Below are positions 44,265-53,761 of a stretch of 64,000 nt of DNA, in pieces (within the stretch, counting starts at the first letter, position 1; the number at the start of each line of letters is the position of its first letter). The position numbers and the translations under genes are program-made. The DNA lies in NCBI RefSeq assembly GCF_027924405.1, contig NZ_AP026978.1, positions 3,844,001 to 3,908,000 of the forward strand. Reading direction: 5' to 3'. This DNA is from Nocardia sputorum (GTDB lineage Bacteria; Actinomycetota; Actinomycetes; Mycobacteriales; Mycobacteriaceae). Below the pieces are notes generated by a model. It was not told where the DNA came from. It made no database searches and was given only the letters and a program-made list of their open reading frames with translations.

Positions 44265-45851
44265 GTGCAACCTGGTGAGCTTTCCGCGGACTACGTCGTC
44301 GTCGGCTCGGGATCGGCGGGCGCGGTGGTGGCCAATCGGCTCAGCGCCGATCCGGGCACCACGGTGGCGTTGCTGGAAGCGGGCCCGCCGGACAAGAACA
44401 AGTTCGCGCACATCCCCGCCGGCTTCGCGAAACTGTTCCGCTCCGAAGTGGATTGGGACTACCTCACGCAGCCGCAGCCGGAACTGAAGAACCGCGAGAT
44501 CTACTGGCCGCGCGGCAAGATGTTCGGCGGCTCGTCCTCGATGAACGCCATGATGTGGGTGCGCGGGTTCCGCGCGGACTACGACGAGTGGGCGCTGCTG
44601 GCGGGTGCGGAGTGGGGCTTCGCCGCGGCCGTCGAGCAGTTCCGGCGCATCGAACGCGTGGAGAACGCCCAGTATCCCGACGAGGGCACCGAAGGTCCGC
44701 TGCACGTCTCCCGCCAGCGCAGCCCGCGCGGCCTCACCGCCGCCTACCTGGCCGCGGTCCAGGAGGCGGGCTACCAGGTGGAGCCGCCGAACCGTCCGCA
44801 GCCGGACGGGTTCAGCGAGACCATGGTCACCCAGCGCGGCGGCCGCCGCTGGAGCACCGCGGACGCCTACCTGCGGCCCGCCCTGCGCCGGCCGAACCTC
44901 ACCGTGCGCAGCGACGCGCTGGCCACCCGAGTGCTGTTCGACGGCACGCGCGCCGTCGGCGTGGAGTACCGCCGCGGCGGCGCCACCCACACGGTGACCG
45001 CGCGGCGCGAGGTCGTGCTGTGCGGCGGCGCGATCAACAGCCCGCAACTGCTGATGCTCTCCGGCATCGGCGACAGGGACGACCTGACCCGCCACGGCAT
45101 CGAGGTCCGCCACCACGCGCCGGAGGTGGGCGCGAATCTGCAGGACCATCTGGTCGCCGGGCTCGGCTACAGCGTCGCGGGCGATTCGTTGTTCGGCGCC
45201 GAGAAGCCGCGCCAGCTGCTGGCCTACCTGATCCGCCATCGCGGCATGCTCACCTCGAACGTCGGCGAGGCGTACGGCTTCATCCGCAGCCGGGCCGATC
45301 TGGAGTTCCCCGATCTGGAGCTGGTCTTCGCGCCCGCGCCGTTCTACTACGAAGGACTGCAGGACCCGACCGAACACGGCGTCATCCTGGCGACGGTGCT
45401 GCTGCGCCCGCAGAGCCGGGGACGGATCGCCCTGTCCGGCGCCGACCCGGCCGCCAAACCCGTGATCGATCCGCGCTACCTGTCCGACAGCGCGGGCGCC
45501 GACCGCGCCGCCATCATGGCCGGACTGCGCGTGTGCGCCGCCATCGCCGCGGAACCCTCGATGAAGGCGGTGCTCGGCCCGCTGATCTATCCGCCGCAGG
45601 CGCCCGCGGAACCCGAAGCCGTACTCGAACTGACGCTCAACTCTTACGCGCACACGCTCTACCACCCCGTCGGCACCTGCCGCATGGGCACCGACGCCGC
45701 CAGCGTCGTCACGCCGCGGCTGGAAGTGCGTGGCGTGCAGGGACTTCGGGTGGCCGACGCCTCGGTGATGCCGCTCATCATCCGCGGGCACACGCACGCA
45801 CCGGCGGTGTTCATCGGCGAGCAGGCGGCCAAGTTCATCCTTGCCGGGTAA
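44265..45851 (+). CDS. GMC-family FAD oxidoreductase
   Basis: Glucose-methanol-choline oxidoreductase of 528 residues. [20 protein letters not shown] binds [23 protein letters not shown] and the second signature [16 protein letters not shown] are present, and [10 protein letters not shown] holds the catalytic His, with [16 protein letters not shown] near the C-terminus. It oxidises an alcohol to an aldehyde or ketone, matching the aldehyde dehydrogenases nearby. The GTG at 44265 has GGAG eight bases before it; GTGs at 44244 and 44256 are in frame. No flavin-cytochrome or heme domain is attached. Confidence 0.93.
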   Translation: MQPGELSADYVVVGSGSAGAVVANRLSADPGTTVALLEAGPPDKNKFAHIPAGFAKLFRSEVDWDYLTQPQPELKNREIYWPRGKMFGGSSSMNAMMWVRGFRADYDEWALLAGAEWGFAAAVEQFRRIERVENAQYPDEGTEGPLHVSRQRSPRGLTAAYLAAVQEAGYQVEPPNRPQPDGFSETMVTQRGGRRWSTADAYLRPALRRPNLTVRSDALATRVLFDGTRAVGVEYRRGGATHTVTARREVVLCGGAINSPQLLMLSGIGDRDDLTRHGIEVRHHAPEVGANLQDHLVAGLGYSVAGDSLFGAEKPRQLLAYLIRHRGMLTSNVGEAYGFIRSRADLEFPDLELVFAPAPFYYEGLQDPTEHGVILATVLLRPQSRGRIALSGADPAAKPVIDPRYLSDSAGADRAAIMAGLRVCAAIAAEPSMKAVLGPLIYPPQAPAEPEAVLELTLNSYAHTLYHPVGTCRMGTDAASVVTPRLEVRGVQGLRVADASVMPLIIRGHTHAPAVFIGEQAAKFILAG

Positions 45852-45945
45852 GGGCGGTCCGCCGGCTCGCGTGCACCGGCGCGATGGCGGGACTGCCCCG
45901 CGCCGGTGTGCGACGGCAACGTTCATAGCGCCCGTCGATGCGCGT

Positions 45946-46293
45946 TCACGACGCGACGAACAGCCCGAGTGAAGCGGCGGCCAGCAGAAGATATGGCAGC
46001 GGGTATCCGATGTGCGTATAGAAACGCGCCCGGACGACGGTCAGCACCGCGCCGACGAAGTAGAGCACCAACCCGGCCGCCGCCGCCACGCCGATCGGCG
46101 GAAACGCCAGACCGGCAAGCAGCGCGGTCCCGCCGAGCGCCTTGACGACGGCCAGCGGCGTCAGCCACGACTCCGGAACCCCGTAGGCGCGCATATTCGT
46201 CCGCACCCACTCGGCGCGGACCACATCGATGCCCGCCGCGAGCAACGCGGCCGCGGCCGCCAGCACCGTGGTGACGACGTAGGCGATGTCCAT
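45946..46293 (-). CDS. DoxX-family membrane protein
   Basis: A 115-residue protein with four hydrophobic helices (YVVTTVLAAAAALLAAGIDV; LAVVKALGGTALLAGLAF; GVAAAAGLVLYFVGAVLTVV; LLLAAASLGLFVA) and the DoxX-like loop RAYGVPESWLTPLAVVK. The family acts in the cytoplasmic membrane, sometimes in redox pathways; the specific role is unknown. It is divergent from a SigJ-like sigma factor across a 105-base gap with a perfect palindrome. ECF41 sigma factors are often paired with DoxX genes, so it is a likely target. Confidence 0.88.
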   Translation of the reverse strand: MDIAYVVTTVLAAAAALLAAGIDVVRAEWVRTNMRAYGVPESWLTPLAVVKALGGTALLAGLAFPPIGVAAAAGLVLYFVGAVLTVVRARFYTHIGYPLPYLLLAAASLGLFVAS

Positions 46294-46356
46294 GGCAATA
46301 CCCTTTCGTCAGGTGCCGCACCCGGTCCGGATGCCGGTCACCTGTGAGCTGTCGAA

Positions 46357-46376
46357 TCCGTCATCCCGATGACGGA
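46357..46376. promoter_or_regulatory. Perfect palindrome upstream of sigma factor gene
   Basis: TCCGTCATC (46357-46365) and GATGACGGA (46368-46376) are perfect inverted repeats separated by CC. The element ends 22 bases before the sigma factor ATG. It could be a dimeric-regulator operator or an mRNA hairpin before the ribosome site. The divergent DoxX gene may also be affected. Confidence 0.55.
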
Positions 46377-46398
46377 CCCCGGAGCGGAAAGGTGACCG

Positions 46399-47277
46399 AT
46401 GCCCACCGACGACGGCTTGGCGCGAGAATTCGAGGCGCAGCGCGGCCACCTGCGCGCGGTCGCCTACCGCATGCTCGGCTCGCCTAGCGAGGCCGACGAC
46501 GCGGTGCAGGAGACCTGGCTGCGGCTGGCCCGCCACGATGCCGAAGACGTACGCAACCTGCCGGGCTGGCTCACCACCGTCGTGTCCCGCATCTGCCTGG
46601 ACATGCTGCGCGCCAGGTCGGCGCGGCGCGAGGAACCGCTCGGCCACCCATCCGGGCTGGAGGACGGCGCCGAGGAGAACGAACCGGAGCAGGAGGCGGT
46701 CCTGATCGAGTCGGTCGGCCGGGCGCTGCTGGTGGTGCTGGACCGGCTCGGCCCCGACGAGCGGGTGGCGTTCGTCCTGCACGACCTGTTCGCGGTGCCG
46801 TTCGACGAGATCGGGCCGATCGTCGGCCGCACGACACCGACCACCAAGAAACTGGCCAGCCGGGCCCGGCACCGCGTGCGGGGTGTCGATGCCGCGGCCG
46901 CACCGGCACTCACCGCGCAGCGGCATGTCGTCGACGCCTTTCTCGGCGCGGCGCGCAGTGGCGACCTCGATGGGCTCCTGGCGGTGCTCGCGCCGGATGT
47001 GGTCCGCACGGCCGACGCCGCCGCGCTTCCCGCCGGCATGGCCACGATCGTGCGCGGCGCGTCCTCGGTGGCCGGGGAAACCGTGCTGTTGCGGCGGCGG
47101 GCGCAGATGGCGGCGCTCGCGCTGGTGGACGGTCAGCCGGGCATCGTGGTCGCGCCGCACGGCCGACTGCGCCTGGCGCTCATCGTGACGGTGCGCGACG
47201 ACCGGGTGGCGGGATACCGCGTGATCGCCGACTCGTCCCGGCTGCATGATCTCTCGATCACTGTGCTGCCCAACTAG
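46399..47277 (+). CDS. SigJ-like ECF sigma factor with C-terminal SnoaL-type domain
   Basis: A 292-residue sigma factor. Sigma-2 reads AVAYRMLGSPSEADDAVQET, then NLPGWLTTVVSRICLDMLRA; sigma-4 reads FDEIGPIVGRTTPTTKKLAS. The C-terminal about 120 residues form an NTF2-like domain ending in SSRLHDLSITVLP, as in mycobacterial SigJ. It lacks the NPDKL motif of the first sigma factor (17104), so the two belong to different subgroups. It is divergent from the DoxX gene, the probable regulated partner. Confidence 0.92.
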   Translation: MPTDDGLAREFEAQRGHLRAVAYRMLGSPSEADDAVQETWLRLARHDAEDVRNLPGWLTTVVSRICLDMLRARSARREEPLGHPSGLEDGAEENEPEQEAVLIESVGRALLVVLDRLGPDERVAFVLHDLFAVPFDEIGPIVGRTTPTTKKLASRARHRVRGVDAAAAPALTAQRHVVDAFLGAARSGDLDGLLAVLAPDVVRTADAAALPAGMATIVRGASSVAGETVLLRRRAQMAALALVDGQPGIVVAPHGRLRLALIVTVRDDRVAGYRVIADSSRLHDLSITVLPN

Positions 47278-47292
47278 TTTCGGGACACCCGT

Positions 47293-48258
47293 TCAGGGCG
47301 ACGGCACGGGCTCCCGCGCCTCGCCCGGCTCGGCGCGCTCCGCTGATCTGCGCCGCCGGAACTCCCGCGGCGTCTCGCCGAAGCGCGCCTTGAACGCCGC
47401 GGAGAACCAGGCCGGGGTGAATCCGGCCCGGACCGCCAGCTCACGGATGGGATCGTCCTCCCGCGCCGGATCCTCGAGCAGAGCGCGCGCGGCCCGCAGC
47501 GCCTCCTCCCGGCGCACGTCGCGGTAGGTGGTGCCGGCCTGCTGCAGTACCGAGCGCAGTTGCCGAGGCGACCAGCCCAGCGCGTGCGCCACCGCGGGCA
47601 GCCGCACGTCGCCCCGGCCGACGTTGGCGCGCACGAACTGCCGGATCTGCGCGACGACGTGGGCGTGGTGGGTACGCTGCGGCTCGGTGTCGCCCAGCGA
47701 CATCAGGCTCAGCAACTCGGCGATCCGGTCGCAGACCGCGTTGAACTCGCGATCCGACAGATTCGATTGCTCGGCGTGCGTGCTGCGGATCATCGCCTGG
47801 GTGATCCGGCCGAGTCCGGAATTCAGATCGATCGTCATGCCGCGCTCGGCGAGCGGTCCGGCGCGATGGTCGAGTTCGGCCCGGGGCAGCTGGATCGCGT
47901 AGGCCGACAACAGCGGGATATGGATCTGGCACAGGTCGTCGAGGGCGGTCACCGCCGCCTGATCGGGCTGCGCGCGCGTCTCCTCGCCGCGATAGCGCAC
48001 CGAGTACACGCCCCGCTCGGGGATGACCACCCAATAGAAGTCGTCGCACGGACCACGGCGGATGTTCGTCCGGGTGCGGTAGGAGGTGCTCGTGCCACGC
48101 TGTTCCCAGCGCAACAACCGGTAGGAGGCCGATTCCTGCACCGTCAGGCCCGAATACCACCGTTCGGGATCGCCGTAGCGGTAGTCCATCGGAACGAAGC
48201 CGTTGGCGATCGCGGTCCACGAATCCGCATCGTTGGCGGTCACGCCGTAGCACTGCAT
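47293..48258 (-). CDS. AraC-family transcriptional regulator
   Basis: A 321-residue regulator. The N-terminal about 190 residues form a cupin-type sensing domain of the AraC-binding group (for example LTVQESASYRLLRWEQRGTS). The C-terminal AraC domain has two helix-turn-helix parts: RLPAVAHALGWSPRQLRSVL and IRELAVRAGFTPAWFSAAFK, then the signature ARFGETPREFRRRR. The target and ligand are unknown. It converges on the sigma factor at 46399 (15 bases between stops). Confidence 0.92.
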   Translation of the reverse strand: MQCYGVTANDADSWTAIANGFVPMDYRYGDPERWYSGLTVQESASYRLLRWEQRGTSTSYRTRTNIRRGPCDDFYWVVIPERGVYSVRYRGEETRAQPDQAAVTALDDLCQIHIPLLSAYAIQLPRAELDHRAGPLAERGMTIDLNSGLGRITQAMIRSTHAEQSNLSDREFNAVCDRIAELLSLMSLGDTEPQRTHHAHVVAQIRQFVRANVGRGDVRLPAVAHALGWSPRQLRSVLQQAGTTYRDVRREEALRAARALLEDPAREDDPIRELAVRAGFTPAWFSAAFKARFGETPREFRRRRSAERAEPGEAREPVPSP

Positions 48259-48418
48259 GGTGACAACCTATCGCCGCCCGATTTCACCGACACCGTATTG
48301 TCCACCAGAACGATCCGGCTCCGGCGGGATACTCGCGCCGGTGGGAAGCCTCGGCCGCGGACCCGGCTCGGACGCCGGATTCCGCTGGTAGGAAGAACAT
48401 TACGTGTTCACCCGGAAA

Positions 48419-48895
48419 TCAGCGCGCGGGCACCCGGGCGAATCCGAGCGGCGGCGTGGGAGCGGGCCCCGTGCGCAACACGGGACGGAAATCGGGGAGC
48501 ACCGGAAGGACGTCGGCATTACGTGCGGCGTAGCAGCGCACGGTGGGCAGCGCACGCGACACCTCGGCGCGCTCCACCGGCTCGTGGTCGATGAAACCCA
48601 CGGTGTCGAAGCCGAGACCGAGCGTGCGCGCGATCCGCACGATCGCCGAAGACTTGGGACCCCAGCCGATCTCGACGGCCGAGAACATCTCGTAGACGCC
48701 GTACCGGTACAACTTGTCCAGCGTCCACTCGCGCTCGCCGCGGCTCGCCACGGCATGCCAGATCCCTCGCTCGCTGAGCACGCGCAGGGTGCGCAGCGCG
48801 GCAGGCCGCAACGCGCCGACGGTCGCGTCGCACACGGCGCCGTCCCACAAGGTGTTGTCCAGTTCCCAGACAAGACATCTCAGAGCCGGTGCCAT
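48419..48895 (-). CDS. HAD-superfamily protein with altered first motif
   Basis: A 158-residue HAD-like protein related to the HAD domain of FkbH. CLVWELDNTLWDGAVC is motif I, but the first Asp of DxDxT, normally the nucleophile, is Glu (ELDNT). ERGIWHAVASRGE is motif II-like, and WGPKSSAIVRIARTLGLGFD, TVGFIDHEPVERAEV matches motifs III/IV with the Lys and Asp in place. FkbH proteins load a glyceryl group from 1,3-bisphosphoglycerate onto a carrier; with D to E, catalysis is doubtful and another role is possible. The C-terminal half of FkbH is lacking. It lies alone 160 bases upstream of the AraC gene. Confidence 0.82.
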   Translation of the reverse strand: MAPALRCLVWELDNTLWDGAVCDATVGALRPAALRTLRVLSERGIWHAVASRGEREWTLDKLYRYGVYEMFSAVEIGWGPKSSAIVRIARTLGLGFDTVGFIDHEPVERAEVSRALPTVRCYAARNADVLPVLPDFRPVLRTGPAPTPPLGFARVPAR

Positions 48896-49148
48896 CGCCT
48901 GCCCCTATCGTCGCGCCATCACTGCCTTCCGCCGTGGCGTGCGCGGCGGAAGGGCACTGCACACCATCCGGGACACGACACGTGCCGGACAAGACCCTCG
49001 TTACATGGCCATGGCCGGCGCGGGTGATCCTACCGGCATGTCGGCCGCGCCTCGCGGCGACAACGGACCCGACCCAGGACCCGAGGCCGACGACCTCGGC
49101 CTCGCGGTGTGCCGGCCGCCCCCGAGAATCGGTCATATGTCCAGCTGC

Positions 49149-49162
49149 TGTGAGCGCTCACA
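49149..49162. promoter_or_regulatory. Lac-operator-like palindrome TGTGAGCGCTCACA
   Basis: A perfect 14-bp palindrome identical to the core of the symmetric Escherichia coli lac operator. It lies in the 385-base gap 48896-49280, about 120 bases before the PucR-type gene. LacI- and some GntR-family proteins bind sites of this form, but no such regulator is encoded in the window. The rest of the gap shows no gene. Confidence 0.55.
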
Positions 49163-49280
49163 AGCGCGCCTCGACCGGTCTCACCTGCTCTCACAGAACC
49201 CGTCGATCGGGTCCGCGAAAGGGATCGACGGATTAGTGTAAATGCGCTGCACAGCAATCGTGGGCGGAAGGGAGTCGCCA

Positions 49281-50501
49281 ATGTCCGTCGACAGTTCGGC
49301 CCGGCAGAGCCTGAGCCTGTCGGGGAAGCCGATGTCGTCCCCGCTGAAGGACGTTCGCGGGCTATCGCGTCAGATGGTCGGGCACTTCGTCGAGAACGTC
49401 ATCCCGTGCGGCACCCTACCGGGTGACGCGATCGCCGGAGACGTCACCACCATCACCCGGGTCTGCCTGGAGCTGGCGGTGAGCATGCTCGACGGAAAGG
49501 ACCTCCCGGAGAAACTCCAGCGACTCGGCGACGCCGCCGCGGGATGGGCGCGCGAGGGAGTGCCGATCGACACCATCCACCACTCGATCCACGAAGGCTT
49601 CAAGATGGGCCTGGAGCTGGTGGTGTCCGACGCGACGATGAAGGACTACGACGACCTCGTCGACGGCGCCAAGATGGTCGTCGAGATGCTCGACATGATC
49701 AACTCGGCGGTCTCCATGGCCTACGTCCGGGAACTGCGCGCGGTGGTCAGCGAGCACCACACCGCCGTGCACACGCTGACCTCCGCGCTGCTGGGCGGGC
49801 ACAGCACCTCCACCATGGCCCGCGAATGCGGCATCGCCATCGCGTCCTCGTACGTCGTTCTGGCCGTGGCGATTCCGCCACACCGCGAGGAACGCAACCC
49901 GATGGTGGACGGCAAAGTCGTCGCCCGCCGGAAACTGCGCCGGGTCCAGGCCGAGCTCGCCACCCGTTGCGGCGAGGCCGCGCTGTCGCTGCTGAGCGTG
50001 GACGGCGGCACGGTGCTCATCCCGTCCGGCCACCTGGACAACGAGCAGCTGGACGCGCTGGTCACCCAGCTGTCGCACGCCGCGCAGGTGGGCGTCACCG
50101 CGACCATGGTCGAGGCGACTCCGGAGAAGATCCCCACCGCCGCCGACCAGGCTCACGAACTGCTCGACATGGTGCAGCGATTGCAGGCCGTGGCCGGGCT
50201 CTACCGCTTCGACGAGCTGGCGCTGGAATACCAGCTCACCAGACCGGGACCCGGCCGCGAGTACCTCGGCTCGCTGCTGGACCCGCTGGACGCGCACCCG
50301 GAACTGCTGGAGACACTGCAACGGCACATCGCCAACAACCTCAACCGGCAGCGCACGGCACGCGTGCTGCACGTGCACACCAATACCGTGGACTACCGGC
50401 TCAAGCGGATCGGACAGCTCACCGGATTCGACCCGTCCCAGCCCTCGGGCTTGTGGTATCTGCGCTCGGCACTGGTGGCCCGCACGTATCGCACGACCTG
50501 A
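49281..50501 (+). CDS. PucR-type helix-turn-helix regulator
   Basis: A 406-residue regulator of the actinobacterial PucR/CdaR-like group. The N-terminal helical RsbT-like region (MVEMLDMINSAVSMAYVREL vicinity) precedes a GGDEF-like middle part, and the C-terminal PucR helix-turn-helix reads HIANNLNRQRTARVLHVHTN, then TVDYRLKRIGQLTGFDP. GGAAGGGAG lies upstream of the ATG at 49281; the frame opens 13 codons earlier. Targets are not known; the amidase downstream (191 bases away, same strand) is a candidate, since PucR proteins often control purine, amide or amine use. Confidence 0.9.
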   Translation: MSVDSSARQSLSLSGKPMSSPLKDVRGLSRQMVGHFVENVIPCGTLPGDAIAGDVTTITRVCLELAVSMLDGKDLPEKLQRLGDAAAGWAREGVPIDTIHHSIHEGFKMGLELVVSDATMKDYDDLVDGAKMVVEMLDMINSAVSMAYVRELRAVVSEHHTAVHTLTSALLGGHSTSTMARECGIAIASSYVVLAVAIPPHREERNPMVDGKVVARRKLRRVQAELATRCGEAALSLLSVDGGTVLIPSGHLDNEQLDALVTQLSHAAQVGVTATMVEATPEKIPTAADQAHELLDMVQRLQAVAGLYRFDELALEYQLTRPGPGREYLGSLLDPLDAHPELLETLQRHIANNLNRQRTARVLHVHTNTVDYRLKRIGQLTGFDPSQPSGLWYLRSALVARTYRTT

Positions 50502-50691
50502 CCGCTCGCCGAGCAGGTCCCCGTCCCCTCGGCCCAGCGCGGCGGGACCGCGTGCCGCTCGTTCCCATGCCCGGGAACGGCGGCTGGTCATTGTGGCCGC
50601 CCACGCCGACGATTACCGTGAGCGGCGAGTCTCGACGGCCGGTAGCGGTGCAACGTCGGTCGTCGCGACCTGAGGTACCGAGGAGACAGCG

Positions 50692-52062
50692 ATGACATGG
50701 GCGGGCGCGCCTGCGGCCGAGATCGCGGCGGGAGTCCAGAGCCGGACGGTGTCCCCGCTCGAGGTGGCCGACGAGCACCTGGCCCGCATCGCGGCCCTCG
50801 ACCCACGGATCAACGCCTTCCGCATCGTGCGGCACGAACAGGTCCGCCACGAAGCTCGCGCGCTGGCCACCCGCGGCGATCTCCGCGACCTCCCGCTGGC
50901 CGGAGTTCCGGTGGCGGTGAAGGACAATCTCGACCTCGCCGGCTGCGTGACCGGCAACGGATCGCGCGCGGCGCGGCAGACCGCCGCCGACTCCGACAGC
51001 GAGCTGGTCGGCCGGTTGCGCGCCGCGGGCGCGTTGCTGATCGGCAAGACGAATGTGCCGGAGCTGTGCCAGTGGCCGGTCACCGAGAGCGCCGCGCACG
51101 GCGTCACCCGCAATCCGTGGCACCTCGCGTACACCCCCGGCGGCTCCACCGGTGGCGGCGCCGCGGCGGTGGCCGCCGGAATGGCCGCGCTGGCAATCGG
51201 TTCCGACGGCGGCGGGTCGATCCGCATCCCGTCGTCCTGCTGCGGGCTCGTCGGCCTGAAACCGGGTGACGGCGTGCTGCCACGTCCCGCCGAACTCGGC
51301 TCGAATTGGCTGGGCATCTCCACCTTCGGCCCGCTGGCGACCACGGTGTCCGACGCGGCCCTGCTCCTCGCCGCGCTAGCGGCCGACGACCGTTACCGCG
51401 CCCCCGCCGCGCCCGAGCGGCCGCTGCGGATCGGCATGACCACCCGGCCACCGGTACTCGGCGCGTCCGTCGACCCGCAGGTACGTTCGGCGATGCTGGC
51501 CGCGGCCGAGGCGCTGCGCGAAGCGGGCCATACCGTCACCGACGCGCCGCCGCCGTGGCGGCCGCAGGACGCGCTCGGCTTCCTGGCGCGCTACTTCGCC
51601 GGCGTCGCCGAGGACACCACGAATCTCAGCGCAGACCTGCTGGAACCGCTGACCCGCAAGGTGGCCAGGGCCGGACGGGTGCTCACCAGGGTGCGCCCGG
51701 TGCCCGACGCTCCCCCGGCACGGCAGGCCGAGCGATTCGCCGCCTGGTTCACCGAGCACGATCTTCTGCTCACGCCCACGCTGGCGACCCCGCCGGTGCC
51801 GGTCGGAGCCTTCGCCGGGCAAGGGTTTCTGCGGACCTTGCGCGACGTGCCCCGCTTCATCCCGTTCACCCCGCCGTTCAACACCGTCCGGTATCCGGCG
51901 ATCTCCGTTCCCGCCGGGCTGTCCGACACCGGCCTGCCCATCGGCGTACAGCTCGCCGCGGCGCCCGGCGGCGAGACCACGCTGCTGGCGGTCGCCGCGC
52001 AACTGGAGCGGATCCGTCCCTGGCGACGGCACGCTCCCCTCGACGACGCGGCTCTTCGGTAA
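50692..52062 (+). CDS. Amidase (amidase-signature family)
   Basis: A 456-residue amidase-signature hydrolase. The Ser-cisSer-Lys triad is complete: Lys77 in VPVAVKDN, Ser152 in PGGSTGGGAAAVAAG and Ser176 in GSDGGGSIRIP. The usual GGSSGGS appears as GGSTGGG, a mild variation. These enzymes hydrolyse amides, and the family includes GatA, fatty-acid amide hydrolase and drug-inactivating amidases; the substrate here is unknown. A GAGGAG-like site precedes the ATG. No GatB or GatC lies nearby, so it is not the tRNA amidotransferase subunit. Confidence 0.93.
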   Translation: MTWAGAPAAEIAAGVQSRTVSPLEVADEHLARIAALDPRINAFRIVRHEQVRHEARALATRGDLRDLPLAGVPVAVKDNLDLAGCVTGNGSRAARQTAADSDSELVGRLRAAGALLIGKTNVPELCQWPVTESAAHGVTRNPWHLAYTPGGSTGGGAAAVAAGMAALAIGSDGGGSIRIPSSCCGLVGLKPGDGVLPRPAELGSNWLGISTFGPLATTVSDAALLLAALAADDRYRAPAAPERPLRIGMTTRPPVLGASVDPQVRSAMLAAAEALREAGHTVTDAPPPWRPQDALGFLARYFAGVAEDTTNLSADLLEPLTRKVARAGRVLTRVRPVPDAPPARQAERFAAWFTEHDLLLTPTLATPPVPVGAFAGQGFLRTLRDVPRFIPFTPPFNTVRYPAISVPAGLSDTGLPIGVQLAAAPGGETTLLAVAAQLERIRPWRRHAPLDDAALR

Positions 52063-52240
52063 CAGACCGCTACACCGGGCGGACGGCGACCGGGCGCGAC
52101 GCGCGCACCGACCCGCGAGAACGTGTCGGCCTCGAATGAGTTCGGCTTATCCGGTGGTTTTCCGTGCCATCCGCCGCGGCAACGCTCGCTCGCCCATCTC
52201 CCCGTACATGCGCCGTTAATGCCGTGTTTACGATGTCTCG

Positions 52241-53692
52241 GTGCTTGTGAACGACGTGCGAGGAAGCTTGACCCCACCGGGCGAGCGAGTGGGTATCGAA
52301 GAGCTTCCGGAGCGTCGGTTCCGGCCGGTGACCGTATGGTGCGGCGTCGCGGCCATCGTGCTCGCGCTGGCCTGCGGCGAGCTCATGGCCGCGCACATCG
52401 GGGCGTTGGGGCCGCTGACCAGCCTGTTTCGGGACTATGCCGGTACGCCGAAGTCGGCGACCACACCGTGGGCCGGGTTCCTGCTGGCCTTGGTCGGGAT
52501 CACGGTGCGCGCCCGCGTCGGCGCCGTCGCCGCGGCGATCGCCATCGACCTGCTGTTCGTGGTGATCAGGACGGCCGAAGGACGGCCGTTCACCGTCGGC
52601 AACGGTCCGACCATCGTGCTCACCGCGCTGGCGGTGCTGGCGTTCGTGCGGTGGGACGGGCAGCGCCGCCGTACGGCGTTGCGCACCATCGCCTTCGGCG
52701 CCCTGCTGATCTGCGCGACGAAGATCAGCGAGATCTGGTTGGACATCACCGCGTGGGCGTGCCCGATGGTGCTCGATCCGTACGTGCAAGTCGCCGATCG
52801 CGTCCTCGGCAGTCCGTCGTGGCTGGCCGGGCAGGCACTGGACGCGGCGGGGCCGGTGGCGTCGGGCGTGGTGCGCTGGGTCTACTTCGAGCTTCCGCTG
52901 GCGGCCGTCCTCGTCGCGGCCTGGCAGTTGCGCGGCGTGACGACCGGTGGGTGGCCACGGCACTACCTGGTGCGAACGTTCCTCACCCTGGGCCTGGTCG
53001 GGCCGATCTGGTACGTGGTCTTCCCGGTGGTGGGGCCGGTGCTCGCGTACGGACCGCAGGGACTGGGCTTCGAGATCACCGACGTCTGGCCGAATGTCGT
53101 TCCTGAGGTGCCCTCCTCGATCGAGGCGCTGCGCTTCGACGCCATCACCCCGCGCAACTGCATGCCGTCCCTGCACACCGCCTGGGCGCTGTCGCTGTTC
53201 ATCCACTCGCGGCGCGGCCCGCTGTGGCTGCGCTGGGGCGGCGCGTTCTGGCTGGTGTGCACACTTGTCGCGACGCTCGGCCTGGGGGCCCACTACGGCG
53301 TCGACCTGGTCGTGGGCGCGGCGTTGTGCCTGACGGTCGAATCCGCGCTGCGCGATCCGGATCGCGGCTGGGATCGCTCGCGCGTCCGCCTCGTGGCCAT
53401 GGGCGTCGCCGTCTGCGCCGGGGTCCTGCTGTGCATTCGCTTCTTCGCCCTGCAGATGGCCGCGCACCCGCTCCCGTCCGGCATCGTGCTCCTCGGAGCC
53501 CTCGGTGCGCTGGTGATCACGTTCTACGCCACGTGGTTCGGCTCGGCGTCGGTGGAGCCCACAGCGGCGAGTGCGGACTCGGCGGTCCAGCGAGAAGAAG
53601 ACGACATCCAGCCGGAGCAGCTGACCCGCTCCGCGACGGGAGACCACAGTGACGACAGCGGGCATACCAGTTCCCTGCGCGCGATGCCGTAG
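52241..53692 (+). CDS. PAP2-superfamily inositolphosphotransferase-like membrane enzyme
   Basis: A 483-residue polytopic protein with about ten hydrophobic helices. The PAP2 catalytic motifs are in the C-terminal half: PRNCMPSLHTAWALSLFIHS (SxxH motif) and GLGAHYGVDLVVGAAL (HxxxD). This matches the aureobasidin A-type inositolphosphotransferase group of PAP2 proteins, which move phospho-inositol or phosphatidyl groups onto lipids; in mycolic actinomycetes, relatives act on cell-envelope lipids. The C-terminal about 50 residues are acidic and probably cytoplasmic. The start is uncertain: GTG 52241 has no clear ribosome site, and GTG 52247 is possible. Confidence 0.87.
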   Translation: MLVNDVRGSLTPPGERVGIEELPERRFRPVTVWCGVAAIVLALACGELMAAHIGALGPLTSLFRDYAGTPKSATTPWAGFLLALVGITVRARVGAVAAAIAIDLLFVVIRTAEGRPFTVGNGPTIVLTALAVLAFVRWDGQRRRTALRTIAFGALLICATKISEIWLDITAWACPMVLDPYVQVADRVLGSPSWLAGQALDAAGPVASGVVRWVYFELPLAAVLVAAWQLRGVTTGGWPRHYLVRTFLTLGLVGPIWYVVFPVVGPVLAYGPQGLGFEITDVWPNVVPEVPSSIEALRFDAITPRNCMPSLHTAWALSLFIHSRRGPLWLRWGGAFWLVCTLVATLGLGAHYGVDLVVGAALCLTVESALRDPDRGWDRSRVRLVAMGVAVCAGVLLCIRFFALQMAAHPLPSGIVLLGALGALVITFYATWFGSASVEPTAASADSAVQREEDDIQPEQLTRSATGDHSDDSGHTSSLRAMP

Positions 53693-53761
53693 CACCGAGT
53701 CGGCCGGCGCACGCGTGACGAATCCCGCGTGCGCCGACGACGAATCACTCGCCTTTCGTAG

